20,399 bases of DNA from Flavobacteriaceae bacterium (GCA_947472705.1 CANJDA010000019.1:1-20399); one strand, 5' to 3'; counted from the first letter of the stretch, positions 1-8,144 are shown. The notes: generated by a model not told the origin, from the letters alone. Program-made: numbers and translations.

Positions 1-287
1 GCCTTGAACAGAAGCTTTATTTTCTTTTTTAAAACGCTTATCGGGAGTTCCGTCTTTTTTCAACTTCTCCTCAGTTTCTTTTTTGGATTTAGAAACTTTT
101 TCTTTTACTTCTTTTTCCTCTTTTTTAGCTTTCTTTTCGGCTTTGCCTTTTTTTTCTTTTGCTGCTTTTTCTGTTTTTTCTTTTGCTGCTTTTTCTGTTT
201 GGCTTTGGCTTTTTCAGCCTTCGTTTTTTGTGCGTTGCTATTTGCTATAAAAACAATAAGGAAGCACATTAAAAAAAGTTTTTTCAT
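1..287 (-). CDS. Frameshifted Lys/Ala/Glu-rich secreted protein, partial at left edge
   Basis: The start at 287 opens a clear signal peptide (MKKLFLMCFLIVFIANSNAQ) followed by a Lys-rich stretch that hits a stop at 105-107. From 213 down to base 1 another frame (-1 relative to the first) is open. It has far more protein-like content: two TEKAAKEK repeats, then KAEKKAKKEEKEV, then DGTPDKRFKKENK near residues encoded by 13-54. I recall DGTPD(K/M)R(F/Y)K motifs at the C-terminal end of small secreted flavobacterial proteins, so the second frame is probably the true C-terminal part. The shift could be a missing A near 198-200 (AAAC to AAAAC restores KTEKAAKEK), or translational -1 slippage at the in-frame heptamer A AAA AAG at 147-153. 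An exact 24-bp unit at 175-198 is repeated at 151-174. The gene continues beyond base 1. Function unknown; whether it is a pseudogene, a sequencing indel or true recoding cannot be settled here. Confidence 0.6.
151..198 (-). repeat. Perfect two-copy 24-bp tandem repeat
   Basis: Reading the minus strand, the 24 bases from 198 to 175 recur exactly from 174 to 151. In the likely true frame each copy encodes TEKAAKEK. The unit length is a multiple of three, so copy-number change keeps the frame, but the A-runs inside each unit are prone to one-base slippage. Confidence 0.8.
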
Positions 288-355
288 AGTGATTAGTTTA
301 AAATTTTGGTAATCTAAAAGTAAGAAAAAAATAAATACCTTGTTATTGAAAACTA

Positions 356-3300
356 TTAAAAATAGGCTCTCAATTGTACATTTCCAGTGTGAATGGTTTG
401 ACTGGTTTCTGTTTTTCTTCCTTGGTAATTAATATTGATATCCAAAAACTCTGTTAGATTCTTTTGAATGAGTAAACGCCACGTCATATTTTTACCAGGC
501 TGTAAGCCTTCTAGCATCTGAAAAGCCACTGGAGATTGAGCATCACCCGTAAATTTATTTTGATATAATGAAAACTCTCCATTCATGGTTAGCTTTTTTT
601 CGCTAGCATAAGAGAAAGAAGTTCCGAAGCGATTTTGAAGTAATTTTTCGGAATCACCCAAATTGTTTTCTTTGTTTTTGTATTCATAAAAAATGTCCCA
701 GCTGGCATTTTTATTAAACAAGTAAGAAATTTTTGGGTTGATTTCATACGTATTAACTTCAAAGTTTTTACCCGAATAATTTTCTGAATATAAAGACGTG
801 AAAACCGTTTTGGAAGCCAGTGTAAACAACCAAGTTTTTTGAACCAAATGCGCATACTGCAGTTGATGTGAGTTGTTATTGCTTTCCTGTGTGCCGACGG
901 TTAATAAGCTTTTCAATTTGTTTTGAGTAAAGGTATAGGTTACTGAATGTCTTTGTTTGCCTCTATTGTAGAATAAACTATTTCTAAAACTGGTATTCAA
1001 CCCTATTAAGTTGGCATCAGAAGTTGAAAATGGATTTAAGTCAAAATTATCTCCGTTGCGTTTAATTTTTCGCTCAATTAAATAGGAGGCTTGATCGTAA
1101 AAATGAGACAATATTTTTCTGAAGTCGGATTCATTTTGCCATTGTGCCGGATTTAAAGTAAGCGACTGTGAGAATTTATTTTGATGTGTTTTAACAAAAA
1201 CCTGATTTGGTAAAAACACGCGTACATACTTAGCTTGGTCAGGAAAAGGAGCCACTTCAAATTCTTGTAATTCCTGAATTCCATTATTATTGTAATCGTT
1301 CCATGTATAAATTCCTTGCCCAGGTTGTACCTCGAGATAGGTATATTCTTGTTGTGCTATTCTTCCCGAAGTAGTTTCATACGCCGTGGTCACTTGCACA
1401 AATTGCTTAAAATATTGGTCATTATAAAGTAATCTAGAATTCAACGAAGGCTCGTTGGGTCTTGCATTATCAACATATTTTAAATTTCTGTAATTGACAA
1501 ATAATGACAAATCACTTTTATCAGTTTGGATTAATTTTGATTTCAAGAAATAAGATTGCGATGTGTTTACTTTTTTCAAAAAACCGTTAAGTAAACTGTC
1601 ATTCACACGTTGCAAATAACCCAATTCTACAAAAACTTTGGTGCTATCTCCACGACCTACAAATGCTCCGTATTCTGAAAATCGTTGGCACAAAGCCGAT
1701 AATTGATTGGTGGTAACCAGTTTTTCTTTGTTATTTTCCAATCGCAAACTAGCTCCAATCCAGTTTTTTTTGAAATGATAACGAGCTTGTGATTGGTTTC
1801 TAATAAAGGTAGAAGCAGCATAATCGCCGTCACTTTTTAAATAACTACCTGTTTCCTGAATGTTCCAATTATTGAGTTTAAAAAACCCATTAACTAAATG
1901 CCGATTACCTGAAAAACTTTTAGAAAAATCTAGTTTCTCAAACTGATAGGTTAATTTTCCTTTATTGGGTAAAATAAAATCTAACCCGTTAATTATCAAA
2001 CTTTGATTGCCTTCAAATGTGGTTAAATTCCAGTCGCGATTAAACTCAATGTTAAATAAACGCTCAATAGTTTTAAAATTTTGCTGCACATATTGATAAT
2101 TTCCAAAAGCATCCACTTGCCATTTTTTGGTAAACAACCGTTGCTTGAAATTCAGCTTTCCTGCGACTCCTTTATTATCATTGTCATCGATAGAAGAAAA
2201 TAAATTCAAATCGTTATTACTCACTCCAACTTCAAAATCGACATTGGTTTTCCCACTCGGATTGTACTTTCCTAAAATAGTTGCTATTTGAATTTTATTT
2301 GGCGCAATCAATCGCGTGATAGGTTCATAATTTCTGTTAGGAGTGGTGCTTGTTAAACCAACATATTGATAAATTTTACCATTAGAATTGGAATTGGTTA
2401 AAATATAACTCCCTTGGTTAACACCTACATAGGTAAACTTCACATTATATAAGACATCGTTAGGATTGTTTGAATATTCAAAAGCTTCACCTCCTGTTAC
2501 CGTAATTTTTTTGTACAGAATTTTATTCTCCGAATACGAATCCTCATACGCGGATGGCGCATTCATTAAATTGACGTTGTCACCGGCATTTGCTAAAATA
2601 GCGACTTGTTCCGATGATAGATTTTGCTGCAATGGTTGGTTTTTTATATCATTTTCAGAATATAAATAGCCTCCTAAACTCCATTTTTTAGCTTCATGAT
2701 TGGCGCCAACATAGGTCACAAAACGAGTATAACTTCTATCCGAATATTGGTATTCAATCACAATTCTCATTTCAGAAGTAATGGGGAAAAGCGATGTAAA
2801 GGTAATTTCTCCAGCGTTGTAATCAATGATATAATCGTTGTTTTCGCCACGCTTGCGCAAAATTCCGTTGACATATACTTTTTCAGATCCTGAAATCACC
2901 AGTACGAATAACTCACCATTATTTCCTTTTAACTTATAAGGTCCTTGATTGCCTTCTTGCCCAGTGAACGAACTTTTGGCATATTGACCACGAACTAAAG
3001 CACCAGCAGCAAAAATTTCTGTTTTGTTTTCTTCTCCACCAAAGGTGAAATGGGTAGAAAGCCCCTGTACTTTTTTGTTGAAATTCAGAAAACGGGATTG
3101 CCTGTTTTCCAGAAATAAATCACCAGCACGGATATTCCATTTATCGGTAAATAATTCGATGAAAATTTGATCAAATTCGTCTAATTTTTGTGAATACCCA
3201 TTATCCTGCAATGGAATATTGCTGTCTTGTATAGAAGCACGGAGAGAGACTTTATCCGATATTTTACCTGTAATTTGTAAATCAAGATTGGATGTTACCG

Positions 3301-3754
3301 AAGTATTTTGGTTATTGCCAATGGTGACGCCACGCGTTATACTTCCTGATGTATTAAGCCCATCAAATGGCACAAACTTTTTAACCGAACGATTAATTTT
3401 ATAAAGATTTCCTGCTTCATTGGGCACCACTTTATCTTGGTCGTAAATGCTATACGTTTTGGTTAAATGCTCTGGGTAATTGAAGTAGCGAACAGTAATA
3501 CTGTCTTGAGAAGTGAAGCCATTTTTAAAAATTAACTTCCCTGTTTTGAAATCAACTTTATAGAATGTGCTATCGATTGTTGTTCCATCTGCTTTTTGCA
3601 ATTTAAAAAAACTAGGACTGATGCTTACTTTTTCAAGACTGATGGTGTCTAATGAAACTACCACTTTTTTGGCTTGATACAACGATTTGATTTCCTGAGC
3701 CGAAAGCCCTGAAAAACCTAGCAGTATCAACAATAAAAGAAGTCTTTTCGGCAT
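356..3754 (-). CDS. Large outer-membrane beta-barrel protein, uncharacterised Bacteroidota family
   Basis: A 1132-residue protein. Residues 1-20 form a signal peptide ending GLSAQ. A beta-rich periplasmic part covers roughly 20-130. A segment beginning SGSITRGVTIGNNQNTS (about 135-155) leads into alternating-residue strands that run to the C-terminus, which ends in Phe (VQLRAYF), as is usual for BAM-assembled barrels. Around residues 285-340 lies a conserved-looking block (SEKVYVNGILRKRGENNDY, then a strand pair) resembling the beta-sandwich insert I recall in related Bacteroidota surface proteins. Residues 820-831 (DYNNNGIQELQE) fit an EF-hand-type calcium loop. No TonB box or plug domain is evident, so I do not call it a TonB-dependent receptor. 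It lies 49 bases downstream of the aspartate kinase on the same strand; a weak -7-like TACATTTA in that gap could give it its own promoter. Role unknown; a structural or transport role in the outer membrane is inference. Confidence 0.8.
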   Translation of the reverse strand: MPKRLLLLLILLGFSGLSAQEIKSLYQAKKVVVSLDTISLEKVSISPSFFKLQKADGTTIDSTFYKVDFKTGKLIFKNGFTSQDSITVRYFNYPEHLTKTYSIYDQDKVVPNEAGNLYKINRSVKKFVPFDGLNTSGSITRGVTIGNNQNTSVTSNLDLQITGKISDKVSLRASIQDSNIPLQDNGYSQKLDEFDQIFIELFTDKWNIRAGDLFLENRQSRFLNFNKKVQGLSTHFTFGGEENKTEIFAAGALVRGQYAKSSFTGQEGNQGPYKLKGNNGELFVLVISGSEKVYVNGILRKRGENNDYIIDYNAGEITFTSLFPITSEMRIVIEYQYSDRSYTRFVTYVGANHEAKKWSLGGYLYSENDIKNQPLQQNLSSEQVAILANAGDNVNLMNAPSAYEDSYSENKILYKKITVTGGEAFEYSNNPNDVLYNVKFTYVGVNQGSYILTNSNSNGKIYQYVGLTSTTPNRNYEPITRLIAPNKIQIATILGKYNPSGKTNVDFEVGVSNNDLNLFSSIDDNDNKGVAGKLNFKQRLFTKKWQVDAFGNYQYVQQNFKTIERLFNIEFNRDWNLTTFEGNQSLIINGLDFILPNKGKLTYQFEKLDFSKSFSGNRHLVNGFFKLNNWNIQETGSYLKSDGDYAASTFIRNQSQARYHFKKNWIGASLRLENNKEKLVTTNQLSALCQRFSEYGAFVGRGDSTKVFVELGYLQRVNDSLLNGFLKKVNTSQSYFLKSKLIQTDKSDLSLFVNYRNLKYVDNARPNEPSLNSRLLYNDQYFKQFVQVTTAYETTSGRIAQQEYTYLEVQPGQGIYTWNDYNNNGIQELQEFEVAPFPDQAKYVRVFLPNQVFVKTHQNKFSQSLTLNPAQWQNESDFRKILSHFYDQASYLIERKIKRNGDNFDLNPFSTSDANLIGLNTSFRNSLFYNRGKQRHSVTYTFTQNKLKSLLTVGTQESNNNSHQLQYAHLVQKTWLFTLASKTVFTSLYSENYSGKNFEVNTYEINPKISYLFNKNASWDIFYEYKNKENNLGDSEKLLQNRFGTSFSYASEKKLTMNGEFSLYQNKFTGDAQSPVAFQMLEGLQPGKNMTWRLLIQKNLTEFLDININYQGRKTETSQTIHTGNVQLRAYF

Positions 3755-3803
3755 ACATATAATAACGAGAAAAGTTTAAATGTAGTATTTCTATTTAGCG
3801 AAA

Positions 3804-5057
3804 TTACTCCTTGGTTACAATCTGCATGGTATCTCTTGAAATTTGTTTTACCAAAACGGTTTTACCAGTCTCTACAATTTTGGCAGCTTTTTCGTTGAAA
3901 TGACGAATAGTGTATAATGACACATTTTCGTTATAGGATACTTTGAATTTTTTTGACAAAACAGCTCTCAGTTCATCAAATTTTCCAAATTTATCTTCCA
4001 CACAAACCGAAAAACTAATGGCCGAATTTTGAATCAAACTAGTTTTGATTTTATATTGATGCAATAAAGAAAATATTTCACTGATGTTTTCTTCCATAAT
4101 AAAAGAGAAATCAATGGAGGATAATGACAGTAGTAATTGGTCTTTTTTAACTATAAAACAAGGCGTTTGTGGCTCCAAATCTTTTCCTTTTGAAACGCTT
4201 GTTCCAGACAATAGCGGATTGATAAATGATTTTACATGCAGTGGGATTTCCTTTTTTTGTAAAGGTTGCAATGTTTTAGGATGGATAACTGAAGCACCAT
4301 AAAAGGCTAACTCTATAGCTTCTCGATAGGAAATTTGATTTAATAAAACTGCATTTTCAAAATAACGTGGATCAGCATTTAAAACGCCAGGAACGTCTTT
4401 CCAGATGGTTACACTTTCGGCATTTAAACAATAGGCAAAAATGGCAGCAGTATAATCGGAACCCTCTCGACCCAATGTTGTAGTAAAGTTATTTTCATCT
4501 GAACCTAAAAATCCTTGAGTAATGTTGAGTGCTTTTTTCTTAATGCCTTTGGAAATAAATTGTTGCGTTTTGTCCCAATCTACATCGGCATCTCGATAAT
4601 TATTATTGGTTTTGATAAAATTTCGAACATCAACCCAGTTGTTTTTTAAACCTGCATGATTGAAATAATGACTTACTATAGTAGTAGAAACTATTTCACC
4701 ATAACCAACCACTTGGTCATAAACAAAGTTATAGTTGGGTGATTTATTGCTTCGCAAAAAATATTCTAAATCCGCAAAATGGCTATTGACAGCATAAAAA
4801 ACATCGTGTTCTTCGTCATCGAATAAATCCATCAAAATTTGGTTGTGGTATTTTCTAACTTCTTGCAAAGAAGAATGAAATTCATTTGACTTTTCGAAGT
4901 AGTTTTTAATAACTGTTTCCAGTGCATTGGTCGTTTTCCCCATTGCGGAAATAACTAAAAGAGTATCTTCATGACCTACTTTTTCTAAAACACTAAATAC
5001 ATTTTTAATCCCCTCAGCATCTTTTAATGAAGCGCCACCAAATTTGAATATTCTCAT
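3804..5057 (-). CDS. lysC: Aspartate kinase
   Basis: Aspartokinase phosphorylates L-aspartate with ATP, the first step toward lysine/diaminopimelate, threonine and methionine. This 417-residue protein has the family landmarks: KFGGAS at 5-10, GREGSDYTAA at 196-205, WKDVPGVLNADPR at 219-231 and AFYGASVIHPKTLQP at 251-265. Residues from about 300 to the end form a divergent ACT-type regulatory region. It is a monofunctional enzyme with no homoserine dehydrogenase fused to it. The start ATG overlaps the stop of the upstream acetyltransferase (TAATG), so the two are probably translationally coupled. The symbol lysC is used for a monofunctional enzyme; which amino acid inhibits it cannot be read from the sequence. 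Confidence 0.93.
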   Translation of the reverse strand: MRIFKFGGASLKDAEGIKNVFSVLEKVGHEDTLLVISAMGKTTNALETVIKNYFEKSNEFHSSLQEVRKYHNQILMDLFDDEEHDVFYAVNSHFADLEYFLRSNKSPNYNFVYDQVVGYGEIVSTTIVSHYFNHAGLKNNWVDVRNFIKTNNNYRDADVDWDKTQQFISKGIKKKALNITQGFLGSDENNFTTTLGREGSDYTAAIFAYCLNAESVTIWKDVPGVLNADPRYFENAVLLNQISYREAIELAFYGASVIHPKTLQPLQKKEIPLHVKSFINPLLSGTSVSKGKDLEPQTPCFIVKKDQLLLSLSSIDFSFIMEENISEIFSLLHQYKIKTSLIQNSAISFSVCVEDKFGKFDELRAVLSKKFKVSYNENVSLYTIRHFNEKAAKIVETGKTVLVKQISRDTMQIVTKE

Positions 5058-5530
5058 TATAACTTACTTAAAAATTCATTGATTCCTTTTTCGTCCATTT
5101 GAGCTACTCGCCAATCGTCTAAAACTTTAGCGCCCGATTTAATATAAAAATCGATAGCAGGTGTATTCCAGTCTAAAACATTCCATTCAATTCGGCGAAC
5201 GTTATCTCTTTTGCCTTGAACTATTATTTCAGAATACAAAGCAAAGCCCAAACCTGAACCGCGCATTTCTTCTTTTATAATCAAATCTTCAAGGTGAATG
5301 GTTTTTCCTTTCCAAGTAGAATAGCGATAATAATATAGTGCCATGCCCACAATATTACCTTCTAGCTCAGCTATAAATGTATAAAATAATGGCTTTTCGC
5401 CAAAACCATCACGCTCTAAATCAGCAACGGTAACTACGACCGCATCTGGTTCTTTTTCAAAAATAGCTAGTTCCTGAATGAGTTCAAGAACTGAAGGCAT
5501 GTCTTTTTTTTCTCCTTTTCGGATAATCAT
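5057..5530 (-). CDS. GNAT acetyltransferase, SSAT/thialysine-like
   Basis: A 157-residue Gcn5-related N-acetyltransferase that would transfer acetyl from acetyl-CoA to an amine. The acetyl-CoA loop is RGSGLG at 90-95. The C-terminal WNTPAIDFYIKSGA (121-134) holds the Tyr (129) that matches the catalytic Tyr of spermidine/spermine acetyltransferases. The N-terminal LELIQELAIFEKEPD and the HLEDLII segment also resemble that subfamily (diamine, thialysine or polyamine substrates), but the substrate is inference. It starts 5 bases after the M48 protease stop and overlaps the aspartate kinase start by one base, giving a tight three-gene transcription unit. Cytoplasmic; no signal peptide. Confidence 0.88.
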   Translation of the reverse strand: MIIRKGEKKDMPSVLELIQELAIFEKEPDAVVVTVADLERDGFGEKPLFYTFIAELEGNIVGMALYYYRYSTWKGKTIHLEDLIIKEEMRGSGLGFALYSEIIVQGKRDNVRRIEWNVLDWNTPAIDFYIKSGAKVLDDWRVAQMDEKGINEFLSKL

Positions 5531-5535
5531 GGATA

Positions 5536-6387
5536 TTATTTTTTCTTCTTTTTTGTCGATTTTTTACTTGGAGCTGTTGCTTTATTCGAAATTTTCATTT
5601 GAACATATGGTTTGTATAATCCATCTGAAGTTGCTTTGGCTTTGGCTTTATCCGCTCTGTCCTGTGGGTCTGGATGCGAGCTCATCATTTTACTGATGAA
5701 ATCGGCACTAGCACCGCCACTCATTTTGGCCAAAATAGTAAATGCAGCTTCAACAGCATTCACATTATAGCCATTTCGTTTCATAAAATCATAAGAGTAG
5801 TCATCTGCTTCCGACTCTTGTTTACGGCTGTACCTACTATCTAAAATAGCACAGGCTATTTGTCCGTACTGACTATCTGTTAATTTTGCAACTTTATCAT
5901 ATTGCGATGCAACAGCCCCAACTACAGCTGATTTTCTTAAGGCTGCTTTCACAGCATCGCGTGAATCGTGATTAGCCACGTGTCCAATTTCGTGACCTAT
6001 AACCGCAAGTAGTTGATTATCATCCATGATATCCATCAAGCCCGAGAAAACTCTAACGCTTCCATCAGCAGTTGCAAAAGCATTGACATCTTTAGTTATG
6101 TAAACTTTATAATTTAAAGTCAGTCCTTTTTCATTAGCATGTTTACCAAAAATTCTGTTCAAACGCAAGGCATAACCGTCTTTTGATCCGGCAACTACAT
6201 TACTAGAATCCATTTTTCTAACCGCTTGTTTTGACATGGCTGCGGCGTCTTCATCGCTATAAGTAAAGCTAGCAACTCCCGATTGAAGTGCGCCCATAGC
6301 TCTTTCCCCTAAATTAATTTGTGCATTTATTTTAGTGCTATTCAAAGCAGTTACAAGAATCACGGCAATAATAAATTTTGTCTTCAT
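5536..6387 (-). CDS. Secreted M48-family metalloprotease
   Basis: A 283-residue protein with an N-terminal signal peptide (to about residue 23, KINAQ) and a gluzincin core. HEIGH at 132-136 supplies two zinc-binding His and the catalytic Glu; the ESEAD motif at 191-195 supplies the third ligand, Glu191. A stretch FSGLMDIMDDNQLLAVIG precedes the zinc motif, as in periplasmic M48 proteins such as E. coli LoiP and YcaL/BepA relatives, which clear misfolded envelope proteins. There is no lipobox Cys, so it is probably periplasmic rather than lipid-anchored. The C-terminus is unusually basic (KKSTKKKKK). It is the first gene of the minus-strand unit and diverges from fbp. A -7 element lies 29 bases upstream of the start. 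Confidence 0.9.
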   Translation of the reverse strand: MKTKFIIAVILVTALNSTKINAQINLGERAMGALQSGVASFTYSDEDAAAMSKQAVRKMDSSNVVAGSKDGYALRLNRIFGKHANEKGLTLNYKVYITKDVNAFATADGSVRVFSGLMDIMDDNQLLAVIGHEIGHVANHDSRDAVKAALRKSAVVGAVASQYDKVAKLTDSQYGQIACAILDSRYSRKQESEADDYSYDFMKRNGYNVNAVEAAFTILAKMSGGASADFISKMMSSHPDPQDRADKAKAKATSDGLYKPYVQMKISNKATAPSKKSTKKKKK

Positions 6388-6415
6388 GGTTTTAATTTTT
6401 AAAAATAATGAACCG

Positions 6416-6423
6416 CAAAGATA
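6416..6423 (-). promoter_or_regulatory. -7 promoter element for the M48-GNAT-lysC unit
   Basis: TATCTTTG on the minus strand is an exact match to the Bacteroidota -7 consensus TANNTTTG, 29 bases before the M48 start. A TTTG lies upstream but only 12 bases away, too close for a standard -33 element. Confidence 0.45.
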
Positions 6424-6492
6424 AAATAAGTTTTACAAAGATTTATGGCAGACTTTTTTATTAGTTTACCTTTTCTTTATGATAAAAAAAAC

Positions 6493-6500
6493 GATATTTG
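6493..6500 (+). promoter_or_regulatory. Probable -7 promoter element for fbp
   Basis: GATATTTG matches TANNTTTG at seven of eight positions and lies 26 bases before the ATG at 6526. Its position inside the longest possible reading frame argues that the upstream ATG at 6445 is not used. Confidence 0.35.
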
Positions 6501-6525
6501 CAGCAACAACTACAACGATTTCGTA

Positions 6526-7533
6526 ATGGAAGAACGCAATAAAACCTTAGGAGAGTTTATCATTGAAAAACAATCTGATTTTCAGTATTCATCGGGAGAA
6601 TTATCAAGAATTATTAATTCAATTCGGTTAGCTGCCAAAGTAGTAAACTATAAAGTAAACAAAGCCGGATTAGTAGATATTGTTGGGGCTGCTGGCGAAC
6701 AAAATATTCAAGGAGAAGATCAGCAAAAATTAGATGTTTACGCTAATGAAGTTTTCATTCAAACCCTAATTAATCGTGAAATTGTTTGTGGTATTGGCTC
6801 GGAAGAGAACGATGATTTTATTACAGTGGCAGGGTCAGACAACAGTCACAATAATAAATATATAGTTTTGATGGATCCTTTAGATGGTTCTTCAAATATT
6901 GATGTGAATGTATCTGTGGGAACCATTTTTTCGGTTTACAGAAGAAAAACTCCCGTAGGAACTCCGGTTACTTTAGAAGATTTTCTGCAACCAGGAACCT
7001 GTCAAGTGGCTGCTGGTTATGTTATTTATGGAACCTCAACTATGTTAGTATACACAACAGGACATGGAGTTAACGGGTTTACTTTGAACCCCGCCATTGG
7101 AACGTTTTATTTATCACATCCCAACATGCAATTTTCAAAAGATGGAAATATTTATTCTATCAACGAAGGCAACTATGTTCATTTTCCACAAGGCGTAAAA
7201 GATTATTTGAAATACTGTCAGTTAGAAGAAGGGGATCGTCCTTATACCTCAAGATATATTGGAAGTTTGGTTTCTGACATTCACCGTAATATGATTAAAG
7301 GTGGAATATATATTTACCCAACCAGTTCAAAATCACCCAAAGGAAAATTGCGTTTACTATATGAATGCAACCCTATGGCTTTCATTGCAGAACAAGCCGG
7401 TGGAAAAGCTTCAGACGGTTTCGGAAGAATTATGGAAATACAACCAACAGAATTACACCAACGCGTTCCGTTTTTCTGTGGAAGTTATAATATGGTAGAC
7501 AAGGCCGAAGAATTTATGGCCAAATATAGTTAA
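6526..7533 (+). CDS. fbp: Class I fructose-1,6-bisphosphatase
   Basis: Hydrolyses fructose-1,6-bisphosphate to fructose-6-phosphate, the committed step of gluconeogenesis, in the cytoplasm. With the start at 6526 (MEERNKTLGEFI) the protein is 335 residues, normal for the class I family. Metal-binding and catalytic motifs are present: GSEEND at 91-96 and DPLDGSSNID at 117-126. Later come the sugar-phosphate region GSLVSDIHRNMIKGGIYIYP and KGKLRLLYECNPMAFIAEQ with AGGKA. The frame stays open upstream to an ATG at 6445, but the extra 27 residues (beginning MADFFISLPF) do not resemble the family and overlap the likely promoter. It is a single-gene unit, diverging from the M48 protease and ending in a hairpin terminator. 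Confidence 0.95.
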   Translation: MEERNKTLGEFIIEKQSDFQYSSGELSRIINSIRLAAKVVNYKVNKAGLVDIVGAAGEQNIQGEDQQKLDVYANEVFIQTLINREIVCGIGSEENDDFITVAGSDNSHNNKYIVLMDPLDGSSNIDVNVSVGTIFSVYRRKTPVGTPVTLEDFLQPGTCQVAAGYVIYGTSTMLVYTTGHGVNGFTLNPAIGTFYLSHPNMQFSKDGNIYSINEGNYVHFPQGVKDYLKYCQLEEGDRPYTSRYIGSLVSDIHRNMIKGGIYIYPTSSKSPKGKLRLLYECNPMAFIAEQAGGKASDGFGRIMEIQPTELHQRVPFFCGSYNMVDKAEEFMAKYS

Positions 7534-7534
7534 C

Positions 7535-7563
7535 AAAAAAGCCCCAAAATTGAGGCTTTTTTT
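7535..7563. terminator. Bidirectional intrinsic terminator between fbp and terB-like gene
   Basis: Stem AAAAAAGCC (7535-7543) pairs with GGCTTTTTT (7554-7562) around a 10-base loop. The A-run on one side and T-run on the other let it work for both convergent genes. It overlaps the stop codon of the minus-strand gene by a base or two. Confidence 0.75.
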
Positions 7564-7993
7564 ATTTATTCATATGTGTCATTTCGTAAATAAATGTATC
7601 TAAATCTACATTCATAACTAATAATGACAATGCTTTATCAACTATATAATTTACGTTGCCTGGAGTGAACCCTAAAGCTAATGCAAACTTGGTAAGGATT
7701 TCTTTTTGTCTCGGGCCTAACACGTGATCAGCAAACACCATTCTTGACAAATCAAACAAACGCTCTAAGCGTTGTGTATGCAAATACGGTGGATTGATTG
7801 GATATTTTAATGGGTTTTCTAAAATCTCTTCGTATTCTGCAGGAGAAATTTCTAAACGTACAGCAAGCTTATCCAAAAATTCTTTTTCTTCTTTACTCAT
7901 ATCCCCATCGGCAGTGGCAACACGTACTATGGCTGAAAAATGACCTTTATTTCTACTTTTGAATTCGCTATCAAATAAATCTGAAAATGACAT
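7562..7993 (-). CDS. TerB-family (tellurite-resistance-like) protein
   Basis: A 143-residue, mostly helical cytoplasmic protein. The segment FSAIVRVATADGDMSKEEKE is the typical TerB start: a helix, then an acidic metal-binding-type turn (ADGDMS), then a second helix. In TerB proteins, paired acidic residues here and near the C-terminus bind divalent metal. No other ter genes are nearby, so a tellurite role is not implied; stand-alone TerB proteins are common and of unclear function. I chose the ATG at 7993 (MSFSDLFDSEFK) over the one at 8029, because a perfect -7 promoter element lies at 8016-8023, inside the longer version. Monocistronic. Confidence 0.82.
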   Translation of the reverse strand: MSFSDLFDSEFKSRNKGHFSAIVRVATADGDMSKEEKEFLDKLAVRLEISPAEYEEILENPLKYPINPPYLHTQRLERLFDLSRMVFADHVLGPRQKEILTKFALALGFTPGNVNYIVDKALSLLVMNVDLDTFIYEMTHMNK

Positions 7994-8015
7994 AATTATA
8001 AGGGTTTTAATACTG

Positions 8016-8023
8016 CAAATATA
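8016..8023 (-). promoter_or_regulatory. -7 promoter element for the TerB-like gene
   Basis: TATATTTG on the minus strand matches TANNTTTG exactly, 23 bases before the ATG at 7993. This decides the start codon. Confidence 0.5.
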
Positions 8024-8144
8024 AGTCAATTTCCCCTTTTTGAGAAACCATTTTTAAAAATGTTTTTTTTCAATTATAGAATTTATTTTAATTACTCAAT
8101 AAAAATAAATCGTAAGTTTACGTTCCTAAATAACCTATTTACTA

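Noticed and set aside
4..312. Open frame on the plus strand coding for a Phe-rich 102-residue protein
   Set aside because: It is the mirror of the A-rich minus-strand gene; poly-Phe with no plausible domain.
356..3754. TonB-dependent receptor call for the large barrel
   Set aside because: No plug domain, TonB box or carboxypeptidase-like N-terminal domain is visible.
6445..6525. N-terminal extension of fructose-1,6-bisphosphatase
   Set aside because: Sequence is unlike the family and overlaps the likely promoter; the start at 6526 gives normal length.
7562..7993. Tellurite resistance operon
   Set aside because: Only a lone TerB-like gene is present; no TerC, TerD or related partners.
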